This document shows, one piece after another, positions 1 to 6,563 of a DNA stretch of 17,678 nt (position 1 is the first letter of the stretch; every line of letters starts with the position of its first letter). The stretch is from Clostridia bacterium. GTDB lineage: Bacteria; Bacillota_E; SLMV01; PUMD01. Under the pieces are notes generated by a model that worked only from the letters and a program-made list of their open reading frames with translations, had not been told where the DNA came from and did not search any database. Position numbers and translations under genes: made by a program. The stretch is taken from positions 1 to 17,678 of the forward strand of contig PWUB01000185.1 of assembly GCA_003563755.1 (NCBI GenBank), read 5' to 3'.

Positions 1-81
1 CATGACCGCTATCAGGGCCCCGTCGACGAGCCCGATCCCGGTCGGGGCAGGCCGCTGCTTCCCTTGCACATCCAAGGACAT
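1..81 (-). CDS. N-terminal start of an unidentified protein, cut by the left edge
   Basis: A minus-strand reading frame opens at an ATG at 81-79 and stays open to the window edge (27 codons). It begins MSLDVQGKQRPAP and continues GIGLVDGALIAVM, where the last stretch looks like the beginning of a hydrophobic segment. A GGGGAGAG stretch lies directly before the ATG, which is too close for ideal spacing. A TTG two codons further in would be better spaced, so the exact start is uncertain. A hairpin and about 120 nt of non-coding sequence separate it from the dipeptidase remnant upstream. I do not recognise the family; a membrane protein is possible but the fragment is too short to name. It is reported because of the open frame, the purine-rich leader and the same orientation as its neighbours. 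Confidence 0.35.
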   Translation of the reverse strand, partial: MSLDVQGKQRPAPTGIGLVDGALIAVM

Positions 82-152
82 CTCTCCCCGTTGTCATCCG
101 ATGGTATGTAACCTTCGAGGCAGCTGTCCTGGATCCTCCCGCGACATGAACA

Positions 153-179
153 GGGCCGGGTCAGCTCAACGCCCGGCCC
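153..179 (-). terminator. GC-rich hairpin, possible terminator downstream of the M19 remnant
   Basis: GGGCCGGG (153-160) pairs perfectly with CCCGGCCC (172-179) around an 11-nt loop. It lies 23 nt beyond the stop codon of the dipeptidase remnant and before the next minus-strand start. No T-tract follows on either strand, so an intrinsic terminator is only a probable reading. It could instead be a leader hairpin of the edge gene. Confidence 0.4.
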
Positions 180-201
180 GGACATGCTCCATCTTGCTGC
201 G

Positions 202-477
202 CTAACCCACGACGGCCTCGAACACCCTCAGGAATCTCTCGCCGAGCAGTCGGCGTATCTCATCGTCGGAGAGCCCGGCCCCCACCAGGGCGTCGGTTAT
301 GTTGGGCAGATCGGTCCTCCTGTGGAATCCATCTATGGTGGCTCCCCTGCCCAGGCGGTGCTCGGGCCGCCAGCCAGCCCAGTCGAACCGCCGTGCGTAA
401 CGGGCACCCTCGGAGGACGGCCCACTGGGCTCTCCGGGTTCGGCGGGCCATCCGTAGCGGCACCCGGGCGCATCCCG
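202..477 (-). pseudogene. C-terminal remnant of an M19 membrane dipeptidase
   Basis: This minus-strand frame ends at a TAG (204-202) and runs open for 91 sense codons back to an in-frame TGA at 480-478. No ATG, and no suitably placed GTG/TTG, could start it. The translation carries a typical M19 (renal/membrane dipeptidase) C-terminus: FDWAGWRPEHRLG, then IDGFHRRTDLPNITDAL, then LSDDEIRRLLGERFLRVF. In the family this tail closes a TIM-barrel of roughly 320-400 residues that cleaves dipeptides with a binuclear zinc site. The metal-binding N-terminal two thirds are absent, so the protein cannot be catalytic. It lies about 110 nt downstream of the M55 D-aminopeptidase gene in the same orientation, which suggests a former peptide-catabolism gene pair. 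In the intervening stretch a different frame encodes a short hydrophobic segment starting at ATG 566. A frameshifted or sequencing-damaged gene is less likely, because no other frame supplies M19 motifs upstream. Confidence 0.6.
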
Positions 478-589
478 TCACCGACGAAGCTGATGCACAA
501 AACGGCGAGGAAAATGCAGAATCCCCAGAATATCAGCCACCAGGGTACCGTCGTCGACCCCGGCATACCCGCAGGGACGCGCTGCCGGC

Positions 590-1417
590 TCAGGAGAGCA
601 TTCCCGCGAGGGCAAGAGCAGCCAGCACCCACCTGTAAGCAGTGAAATAGTCATCGGCCGTGAAACTCACCTTCTTGCCGTCGCGGTGCGGGAAGCATTC
701 GGGCAGCAGGTCGCACGACTGGGCCCGGGGAAGGGAGGTGAAGGTGATGGTCACACGAACGGGCTCCTCCGGCTTGATCACCGTACCTCCGGAGGCAACG
801 GCTTGGGATACCGTCTCCCTGATATCATCGAGCACCTGGCCTATGGGGCGGCTGATGGCTGCGCCGTAGTGAAGGCCCCGCTTGGTGATGACATTTTCAA
901 CATCAGCATAAATCTGCCTGGTTTCCTCGATCGCCCCGGACTCCCCGGAAACAAAGAGCAGCGGCACATCATGGATTCCGGCCAGCCAGGCAAGAATGAC
1001 CGTTTCACCCACGTTGATCCCGTTCATCTCTATGGATTCAAAAGTGCCTCCGTTGATGACGTGGGCGAAGGTGTTGCTCTCAGGGCCGGCCCTCGGGCCG
1101 TGAGCCGCCAGGACCACCAATCCACAGAACCCATCCTCCACCCCCGGCAGATGCAGGTTCGGCATGCCGTGACCCCGCACCTGTCCCGCCCTGTCATCCA
1201 GTTCATTCACGTTGAAGTTGTGAAGCCCCCCGTGGTAGTCGTGGATGTAGACCTCATCCGCACCGCCCGCAAAAGCCCCCTCGACGGCAGCATTGACCTC
1301 CGCCACGAGCTGCTTTCTCGCTTCATCATACGCATGGTGACCCGGGGAAACCTCCTCATCGCTGAAAACGCTGGTGGCCCCCTCCATATCGACGACCAGG
1401 TATATCCGCTTGGTCAT
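590..1417 (-). CDS. dppA: M55 family D-aminopeptidase (DppA-like)
   Basis: The product (275 aa) matches the M55/DppA family of cytoplasmic zinc D-aminopeptidases, which release D-amino acids from short D-Ala-containing peptides. The five expected zinc ligands can be placed by analogy with Bacillus subtilis DppA: Asp10 and Glu12 in VVDMEGA, His62 in HDYHGG, His106 in AAHGPRAG and Glu138 in NGINVGE. His119 in FAHV corresponds to the catalytic histidine region. Length is normal for the family. I chose ATG 1417 over the in-frame GTG at 1426 because GGGAGGAG sits about 8 nt before the ATG, whereas the GTG abuts it. Downstream in the same direction is the M19 dipeptidase remnant, consistent with use of peptidoglycan-derived or dietary dipeptides. 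No dipeptide permease genes are visible. Family assignment is firm; the substrate is by analogy. Confidence 0.88.
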   Translation of the reverse strand: MTKRIYLVVDMEGATSVFSDEEVSPGHHAYDEARKQLVAEVNAAVEGAFAGGADEVYIHDYHGGLHNFNVNELDDRAGQVRGHGMPNLHLPGVEDGFCGLVVLAAHGPRAGPESNTFAHVINGGTFESIEMNGINVGETVILAWLAGIHDVPLLFVSGESGAIEETRQIYADVENVITKRGLHYGAAISRPIGQVLDDIRETVSQAVASGGTVIKPEEPVRVTITFTSLPRAQSCDLLPECFPHRDGKKVSFTADDYFTAYRWVLAALALAGMLS

Positions 1418-1630
1418 ACGCCCCACTCCTCCCGTTCACCGGAGATCCTGACCCGGCCGGACAATCGGCATTTCGTGCACCGCTAGAGTCATTTGTTCCT
1501 TTCTACCCGACGGCTTCGGGCTCCTTCCCGGAGGCGGCGCTGTCACAGAATTCCGGCCTGCGTGCGGGCTTGTGAAGGTTAACTCGAGCAGGGGTAGTGG
1601 TGAGCAAGGCGGGCGGTGACCGAAAGCCCA

Positions 1631-1650
1631 GGGAGGCCCGCAGGCCTCCC
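1631..1650 (-). terminator. Strong hairpin downstream of the CpxP-like gene
   Basis: GGGAGGCC (1631-1638) and GGCCTCCC (1643-1650) form a perfect 8-bp stem closed by a CGCA loop. It lies 33 nt beyond the stop of the 1683-2099 gene. On the minus strand it is followed only by a weak pyrimidine stretch, so termination is likely but not typical. The rest of 1418-1682 shows no gene; a weaker stem is visible at 1506-1520. Confidence 0.45.
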
Positions 1651-1682
1651 GTGCAGAGGATTTAGTCTGCCGATCGGTCCGC

Positions 1683-2099
1683 TCACCTACCGCGCCTGGG
1701 CATCAACCTCGTCCACCTGTGCGACCTCTGCTGTATCTGCGTGCAGTCCTCGCAGTCTTGCTCACACCTGCGATGGCCACACGCCAGCTGGTCAAAAGGT
1801 ATGACCTCCGCCATCTCGGCCATCATCTCGTGCCGCAGCTGTGCCAGGGCTGCGGAAACCATTCCGAACCGCTCCCAATCGAGGGCCTCGCGAGCCTCCC
1901 TCAGCTCCTCGCGGAGGGGCTGTATCAGGCTTTCGAAACGCTCCCTGACGGACTCAAGGAGCTGATGTTGATCCTCGGTCAGGTCGGGACGTTCCATCTT
2001 CCTCTCCCCGAAGCCGAAGGCCAGGGCCGAGCCTGCGGCCAGGGCTACCACCAGGACTGCGAGTACCGTCACTACCAGCCACCGGTTCCTGTTCTTCAC
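1683..2099 (-). CDS. Small anchored Spy/CpxP-like protein with a cysteine-rich tail
   Basis: The 138-aa product starts at GTG 2099, preceded by GAGGAGGAGG with a good gap; longer readings upstream lack a ribosome binding site. Residues about 5-26 are a hydrophobic signal or anchor (RWLVVTVLAVLVVALAAG) ending in an ALA-type site. The rest is predicted mostly helical and charged. LTEDQHQLLESVRERFESL resembles the helical repeats of Spy/CpxP/CnrX-type extracytoplasmic stress or metal-sensing proteins. The C-terminus carries four cysteines in CGHRRCEQDCEDC (C-x4-C-x3-C-x2-C) with nearby histidines, suggesting metal binding outside the membrane. This family resemblance rests on architecture and motif feel, not a confirmed match. 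It is divergent from the TetR gene, so the operator at 2227-2244 could also affect it. No close homologue is recognised. Confidence 0.65.
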   Translation of the reverse strand: MKNRNRWLVVTVLAVLVVALAAGSALAFGFGERKMERPDLTEDQHQLLESVRERFESLIQPLREELREAREALDWERFGMVSAALAQLRHEMMAEMAEVIPFDQLACGHRRCEQDCEDCTQIQQRSHRWTRLMPRRGR

Positions 2100-2195
2100 C
2101 CGAACCTCCTCCTCACACTGCGAGTCTAACCGACAAATGTGGCAGATCTGTGGAGGAGATGTGAAGATTCGTGGTGAGTTTCGGGGAGCCAATGC

Positions 2196-2224
2196 TTGAC
2201 GAGCACAATGAGCCCCTGTATATT
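2196..2224 (+). promoter_or_regulatory. Sigma-70/sigma-A type promoter of the TetR gene
   Basis: TTGACG (2196-2201) and TATATT (2219-2224) are separated by exactly 17 nt. The expected transcription start falls inside the palindromic operator that begins at 2227, so repressor binding would directly block initiation. Confidence 0.75.
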
Positions 2225-2226
2225 TG

Positions 2227-2244
2227 TGAGTGAGCGCTCATTCA
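2227..2244. promoter_or_regulatory. TetR-type operator, copy 1
   Basis: TGAGTGAGCGCTCATTCA is an 18-bp near-perfect inverted repeat with a perfect TGAGCGCTCA core and one symmetric mismatch. It lies just downstream of the -10 element and just upstream of the ribosome binding site of the TetR gene. The same pattern recurs at 2834-2851. The half-site resembles the TGAATGA type used by FadR-like TetR regulators. Confidence 0.75.
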
Positions 2245-2260
2245 GGAGAGGGTGTGGCTG

Positions 2261-2815
2261 ATGGATCGTCGTGAGCAGATCCGCCGCGGAGCGATAGAGG
2301 TCATCGCCGAGAAGGGCTTTCACGCTGCCACCACGGATATGATTGCCAGGGCAGCGGGAGTGGCCGTCGGCACGATATATAACTACTTTGACAGCAAGGA
2401 AGAGATCCTGGGCTACATCTTTGAAGTTGAGCGTCGCCGGAGGATGCAGCTGCTGAAGGGTCTCGCCCATGGAAAGGACTCGGCACGGGACAGGTTCCGG
2501 GAGTTTTTGAAGTTTCACTTCAACGAGATACAGAAGGAGCCTGCCCTGGGACGGCTGCTGCTTCAGGAATGCCGGCTGACGGACCACAGCGAACTACTCC
2601 CGCTGAGAGAGTTCTCACTTCACATGCCGGCCCTGCTGGCCGAGGTACTGAAGACTGACGATCAGGACGAAACCGCCGAGATGAGGGGCATCGCTGCCTT
2701 CGGTGCCGTGCAGGTGCTGACCACCCAGGTTCTGTTCGCTCCGGAACAGCTGAGGATGGAGGATCTCGAGTGTGCCCTTGACTACCTGTCGGACCTGCTG
2801 GCGCCGATCGGTTGA
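2261..2815 (+). CDS. TetR/AcrR family transcriptional regulator
   Basis: The product (184 aa) has the classical TetR N-terminal helix-turn-helix. AIEVIAEKGFHAATTDMIAR leads into AGVAVGTIYNYFDSKEEIL at about residues 11-52. An all-helical ligand-binding C-terminal domain follows, of the size usual for this family. ATG 2261 is preferred because AGGAGAGG lies 9 nt before it; the GTG at 2252 overlaps that site. The closest functional flavour by HTH sequence and operator half-site is the FadR/YsiA-like group that senses acyl-CoA or other hydrophobic ligands, but the ligand here is unknown. The gene has its own promoter with an operator over the start site, and a second operator stands before the downstream permease pair. 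Together these imply autorepression and control of the permeases. Nothing looks truncated. Confidence 0.9.
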   Translation: MDRREQIRRGAIEVIAEKGFHAATTDMIARAAGVAVGTIYNYFDSKEEILGYIFEVERRRRMQLLKGLAHGKDSARDRFREFLKFHFNEIQKEPALGRLLLQECRLTDHSELLPLREFSLHMPALLAEVLKTDDQDETAEMRGIAAFGAVQVLTTQVLFAPEQLRMEDLECALDYLSDLLAPIG

Positions 2816-2833
2816 TGATTTTCAAACGGGAAA

Positions 2834-2851
2834 TGACTGAGCACTCACTCA
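2834..2851. promoter_or_regulatory. TetR-type operator, copy 2
   Basis: TGACTGAGCACTCACTCA agrees with operator copy 1 at 15 of 18 positions and shares the TGAnTGAGC-CTCAnTCA pattern. It lies between the TetR stop codon and the ribosome binding site (AGAGGAGA) of the first permease gene. No convincing -35/-10 pair is visible here, so it may act on read-through transcription or on an unrecognised promoter. Confidence 0.7.
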
Positions 2852-2867
2852 GAGGAGACTTAACGAG

Positions 2868-3350
2868 GTGAACGTAACCATTATTCTGCTGCTTGCAGCA
2901 TCGGCCGCCGCCCTTGCATGGTCTTTCTACGTTGACCGGGCGAAGACCATCCAGAGTATCTCGATGGCAAAGCAGCTGTTCTTGCAGACCGCCGGACAGA
3001 TCGGGGCCATCCTGGCCCTCATAGGGCTCGTTCTCGCCGTCATCCCCGAAGAGTACATCCGCACCCTCCTGGGCGGCTCCAGTTCCGCCCTCAGCACCCT
3101 GTACGGTGCGGTGATCGGAACGGTGACCATCCTACCGGCCTTCGTCGCCTTTCCCCTCGCAGCATCCCTCATCGACAGGGGAGCCCACCTGGTGGCCGTG
3201 GCCGCCTTCGTGACCACCCTCACCATGGTGGGCTTTGCCACTCTACCCCTCGAAATCGAGCACTTCGGCAGGAGATTCGCCTTCATTCGAAACGCGTTGA
3301 GCTTCCTGGCGGCCCTGCTGATCGCCCTGGGGATGGTGATCATACTGTGA
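2868..3350 (+). CDS. Split permease, first half (ArsP/DUF318-like)
   Basis: This 160-aa protein is almost entirely hydrophobic, with about four membrane segments (residues 2-20, 42-60, 78-102 and 106-125, plus a C-terminal one at 143-160). It starts at GTG 2868, with AGAGGAGA about 9 nt upstream. It resembles one half of the predicted permeases of the DUF318/ArsP_1 group, which are usually about 300-350 residues and include organoarsenical exporters. The motif PAFVAFPLAASLIDRGA at about 90-106 aligns with PIYAAFPLAGSLLAKGA in the next protein, showing that the two genes are ancient duplicates. Its stop overlaps the start of the second gene (GTGA), implying coupled translation and a heteromeric transporter. 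Control by the upstream TetR protein is likely from the operator at 2834. The substrate is unknown; an arsenic role is not supported by any other gene here. Confidence 0.72.
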   Translation: MNVTIILLLAASAAALAWSFYVDRAKTIQSISMAKQLFLQTAGQIGAILALIGLVLAVIPEEYIRTLLGGSSSALSTLYGAVIGTVTILPAFVAFPLAASLIDRGAHLVAVAAFVTTLTMVGFATLPLEIEHFGRRFAFIRNALSFLAALLIALGMVIIL

Positions 3351-4069
3351 GTACTACAGACCTGTTGAAGAAACACAAACTCATCGCCCTGGCCGTGGCG
3401 TCCTACCTCGTGGTGTTCCTGTACGATAGGGCGGTGTTCACCGAGGCACTCTGGATCACGTGGACCTACCTGCGGGAGATGCTCGAGGTTCTTCCCCCCG
3501 TGTTCGTACTCTCCGCTCTCATCACGGTCTGGGTTCCGCGGGAGCTCATCACCGCGAGTTTTGGACATGAATCAGGATTCCGGGGTCGGCTGATGTCGCT
3601 GGTGATAGGCTCCGTGTCGGCGGGCCCCATCTACGCGGCCTTCCCCCTGGCGGGGTCACTGCTGGCCAAGGGAGCCAGCGTCGGGAACATCGTCATCATC
3701 ATCAGCGCCTGGGCGGTGGTGAAACTCCCCATGCTGATAGTGGAAACGAGGTTTCTCGGGCTGAGCTTCGCCCTCGCCCGTTACCTGCTCACCGTCCCCG
3801 CCATCTTCCTGGTGGGGGAGCTCGTATCCCGGTGGATAACGCGCCGGAGTGTACTGGAGGAATCCAGCCTCAGCCTGCCCTCCTCTCGCCGTGAGAGCAT
3901 TGGTGACGCCCTGCCCAACAGCAACTGCGGAGCCTGCGGCTTCGGTGACTGTGAAAGCCTGGTGGATGCGCTGATTGACGGGGATGCGGTACCCCAGTCC
4001 TGTGCTCTCCTGGATGAAGAGGGATTCGAAAGGATCAACTCCTTGATGCAGGGGGGTGACGGGACCTAA
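3347..4069 (+). CDS. Split permease, second half, with C-terminal Fe-S type domain
   Basis: The 240-aa product starts at GTG 3347, overlapping the previous stop codon. Residues about 1-165 hold around five membrane segments. They include PIYAAFPLAGSLLAKGA (94-110), the counterpart of the motif in the first half, followed by a KLPML segment near residue 126. A polar linker (165-188) leads to ALPNSNCGACGFGDCESL. Cysteines 194, 197, 202 and 219 fit the C-x2-C-x4-C-x16-C spacing of the 4Fe-4S domain seen in RnfB and acetyl-CoA synthase subunits (Pfam FeS type). With an even number of membrane crossings unproven, the side on which this domain lies is unclear. The fusion suggests that transport is linked to redox state or to a metal, or that the domain recruits a partner. 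Family placement is moderately sure; substrate and role are not known. Confidence 0.72.
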   Translation: MSTTDLLKKHKLIALAVASYLVVFLYDRAVFTEALWITWTYLREMLEVLPPVFVLSALITVWVPRELITASFGHESGFRGRLMSLVIGSVSAGPIYAAFPLAGSLLAKGASVGNIVIIISAWAVVKLPMLIVETRFLGLSFALARYLLTVPAIFLVGELVSRWITRRSVLEESSLSLPSSRRESIGDALPNSNCGACGFGDCESLVDALIDGDAVPQSCALLDEEGFERINSLMQGGDGT

Positions 4070-4072
4070 GTT

Positions 4073-4149
4073 AAAAAGGCGTGTAGCCCCACGGTGTGGG
4101 GTGGTTGACACCCGCAACCAGTATACCAGCCGTAGCGACACGCCTTTTT
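4073..4149. terminator. Bidirectional compound terminator with cloverleaf-like inner hairpins
   Basis: AAAAAGGCGTGT (4073-4084) pairs with ACACGCCTTTTT (4138-4149), giving a 12-bp outer stem with A and T tracts suited to termination on both strands. It sits between two convergent operons whose ends are at 4069 and 4161. Two further hairpins lie inside: CCCCAC/GTGGGG (4087-4092 with 4096-4101) and TGGTTG/CAACCA (4102-4107 with 4115-4120, 7-nt loop). The folded shape recalls a tRNA without a T arm, but the anticodon-loop bases and T arm are wrong for a tRNA. Confidence 0.8.
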
Positions 4150-4160
4150 TGTCCTCATCG

Positions 4161-5465
4161 TCAGCCCTCTCTCAACAGGGCACCAGGGGACCGGATCCGC
4201 GTTTTCACCTGCACATCGACCTCAACGGTGGGAAAGATCACTTCATTCCAGTCCTCCTCCACCTCCTCCCACAGGTCAGGGTGCTTGCGGTACAGTATCT
4301 GTCCGAAGCCGTAGATGTCCGACCTGAAGGCCTCCTGGACAATGCTCAGGCTACTGCGAATCTCCGCCTCTACGAACCTGCTGACGTCGCGCTCGAGGCG
4401 TTGTGTCACCGACAGGTCGCCCAGGGGCAAATGCCCGCCGATCTCTATAACCTGGAAATCTGGATCCACCTTGACACTGAAGCTGATCTCATCGCCGTCC
4501 ACCCGGGGCTTGATCGACGAGCGAACCCTCACGATCTCCAGGGCAATGTGTTTGCCCTCTCCGGTAGGGTCGGCAAGCTGCACGATGCCCTCCCGGATCT
4601 CGCCTGTGACCCACAGGTAGCCCCTGGCATCGACCCCATCCAAAAAGCCCACCATCCTGTCCCCCCTGAACGCCGCCAGCCCGAGGGCCACGGTCATACC
4701 CGGAACGTTCTCGGCAGTACCCGACTCCCGCATGGGATCCAGGACCGGTGAGTCCGGGGGCAGCATGCCCGGTATGTTCTCCTCGCTGTCCAGGGGCTGC
4801 TGACGCATGACTGCCGGATCCTCCTGCTCCACATCCTCCCCCTGCCGCTTCACGAAGCGGTCCTCCGTCTCTCTACCCGCGGTGTGCGTCGCCACCGGCT
4901 CTATTCCGGGCTCCGAGAACTTTTTCAAAAACTCGTTGAGATCGATCAAGCGGATCTTGGAGGAAGCCTGGCCGGTCATCGCCAGTCCGGCCAGGGTGCG
5001 CGAGGGGAGCTCCTCGACCATGGGGCGCTGCAGGAGTCCGCTGCCGGTGTCGCAGACGTTGATGAATATGGTCCTTCGGAAGATTCCCTGACGGGCAAAG
5101 TAATCCAGGTACTCCCCGATGCCCTCCCGGGCGAGGTTCTGCCCGAAGATAATGCTGTTCACCTGGCCCATGAACACCCACCTCGGCACCCTTCTCTCTA
5201 TGTTGGCTACGGCGTTTGCGACGGTGTGCGAAGCCTCCAACAGGACCCAGGCGGATACGGGAGTCTCTGCCCTGGCTCCGGGACCCGGTGCCAGGGACTG
5301 GGGGTTGACCAACTCCAGTGACACCAGGACCTTACCGTCGTCGAGCAGGTCGAGTGCGACCGCACCCACGATTCCCAGGTCTGCCGTTTCACGCCGCCCC
5401 CAGCAGCCGGAAACACCCAGGGTCATGCCTAGAAGGAGCAGCAACACGACGAGCCTCCGCAGCAA
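4161..5465 (-). CDS. gerC: Ger(x)C family germinant-receptor lipoprotein
   Basis: The product (434 aa) is the C subunit of a GerA-type spore germinant receptor, a lipoprotein on the outer face of the spore inner membrane. The N-terminus has a hydrophobic signal and lipobox LGVSGC (Cys21), followed by the family's WGRRETADLGIVGAVALD. The N-terminal domain motif RVPRWVFMGQVNSIIFG and the C-terminal VDVQVKTRIRSPG are also typical. The start is TTG 5465, preceded by GAGAGGAGTGAGG; no ATG is nearby. It lies 6 nt after gerB. It is longer than the usual 370-400 residues because of an acidic, low-complexity linker at about 195-250. That linker contains two similar motifs, ENIPGM and ENVPGM. It is the last gene before the shared terminator at 4073-4149. 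Family assignment is secure. Confidence 0.93.
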   Translation of the reverse strand: MLRRLVVLLLLLGMTLGVSGCWGRRETADLGIVGAVALDLLDDGKVLVSLELVNPQSLAPGPGARAETPVSAWVLLEASHTVANAVANIERRVPRWVFMGQVNSIIFGQNLAREGIGEYLDYFARQGIFRRTIFINVCDTGSGLLQRPMVEELPSRTLAGLAMTGQASSKIRLIDLNEFLKKFSEPGIEPVATHTAGRETEDRFVKRQGEDVEQEDPAVMRQQPLDSEENIPGMLPPDSPVLDPMRESGTAENVPGMTVALGLAAFRGDRMVGFLDGVDARGYLWVTGEIREGIVQLADPTGEGKHIALEIVRVRSSIKPRVDGDEISFSVKVDPDFQVIEIGGHLPLGDLSVTQRLERDVSRFVEAEIRSSLSIVQEAFRSDIYGFGQILYRKHPDLWEEVEEDWNEVIFPTVEVDVQVKTRIRSPGALLREG

Positions 5466-5471
5466 TGAACC

Positions 5472-6563
5472 TCACTCCTCTCGGTCATCCAGTCCCCTGA
5501 GCACGGCCATCATCAGCACGAAGGCCACCACGACTCCCTGGAGGACAACCAGGGCCACCCCCGTGGGAAGAGGTGAGAGGATCTCACGTATCAGGAACAC
5601 GTCCGCCACCCGGAGAGAGGCCAGAACGGCTCCCACCAGCCCCAGGGGTAGGAACAGTCTCCCGTACCTTACGTTGAAAACATCGGCCAGGATCATGAAC
5701 GATGCCATCAGGTACAGGGCCGTATCGAAGGTGACACCGCCCACCCAGATGCTAATGAGCAGGGCATCCAGCCGCTCCAGGGCACCCTTGATAAACATGG
5801 TCCTCGACATCGACAGCATCGGGGACATCTGTTTCTGAGCCTCGTGGGGCCCGAAGGTCACGGTGGCCAGGGTGGCGATCACAGTCAATACGATCCCCGA
5901 GAGGATGACCGCCCATACAACGGCGCGGAGCATGTCCTTCTGCTCGAGGCAGCGGTGTCCGAGCACCAACACCACGGACCCGGAGACGGCAAACCAGAAG
6001 ACGGGATTCACCGTTGCCTCGGCGACGGGCCTCCACCCCCGGGCCAGGACCGGCATGAGGTAACCCACCTCCGGGACCGCGGATACGAGCACCATGATTG
6101 TCCCGAACAGGATCGAGGCTGCCACCACGGTTACCAACACCTCGGCGGCCCGGCCGAGGGAATCGGGGCCCAGGTAGGCACCGTAGAGTCCGGCGCCTAT
6201 CATCGTAACAGCGAAAACCCACCCGGGAGCCTGCTCGAGCTGGGCGGTGATCAGGAGGAAACCCAGCTGTCGGGCCCTCAACAGGGCGAGGCCAAAATAC
6301 AGCGACGCGAGCACCAGGGCCAACACCTTACCCACGGGGGCTCCCATGATCCTCTGCACGTAGCTGCCGTAGCCCTCGTCGGGGAAGCGGCGCGCCAGAA
6401 AGACCGAAAGGGAGACAGCGACGGCTCCCACGACCGTGGCCAGGAGCGCTGCAATCCAGGCATCCTGGAGGGCCCGGGCCGAGGTCACCACGGGAAGGAA
6501 GATGGTCACCACCGATATGCGGGACAGGAAGACTATGAACAGCAGCTGCCTCGAACTGATCAT
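5472..6563 (-). CDS. gerB: GerAB/GerB family spore germination permease
   Basis: The product (363 aa) is the polytopic B subunit of a GerA-type receptor, related to the amino acid/polyamine transporter superfamily and thought to bind the germinant. It begins MISSRQLLFIVFLSRIS and has about ten membrane segments. The conserved features include a YGSYVQRIMGAPVGKVLAL stretch and a LPTGV-containing last segment. ATG 6563 is preceded by GGAGGGAGGGG and overlaps the gerA stop (ATGA), so translation is coupled. A longer frame upstream exists only because it overlaps gerA and is not credible as a start. Length is normal for the family (about 365). The gene order A-B-C is that of the gerA and gerB operons of Bacillus. 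The specific germinant cannot be read from the sequence, although the linked upstream genes concern amino acids. Confidence 0.93.
   Translation of the reverse strand: MISSRQLLFIVFLSRISVVTIFLPVVTSARALQDAWIAALLATVVGAVAVSLSVFLARRFPDEGYGSYVQRIMGAPVGKVLALVLASLYFGLALLRARQLGFLLITAQLEQAPGWVFAVTMIGAGLYGAYLGPDSLGRAAEVLVTVVAASILFGTIMVLVSAVPEVGYLMPVLARGWRPVAEATVNPVFWFAVSGSVVLVLGHRCLEQKDMLRAVVWAVILSGIVLTVIATLATVTFGPHEAQKQMSPMLSMSRTMFIKGALERLDALLISIWVGGVTFDTALYLMASFMILADVFNVRYGRLFLPLGLVGAVLASLRVADVFLIREILSPLPTGVALVVLQGVVVAFVLMMAVLRGLDDREE

Noticed and set aside
686..1486. Long plus-strand open frame opposite the D-aminopeptidase
   Set aside because: The minus-strand product has all M55 zinc ligands; the opposite frame has no ribosome site and no family resemblance.
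4079..4145. A tRNA gene in the ger/permease spacer
   Set aside because: The acceptor-like stem, D-like and anticodon-like arms are present, but there is no T arm, no U33 and no CCA, and A/T tracts flank the stem as in a terminator.
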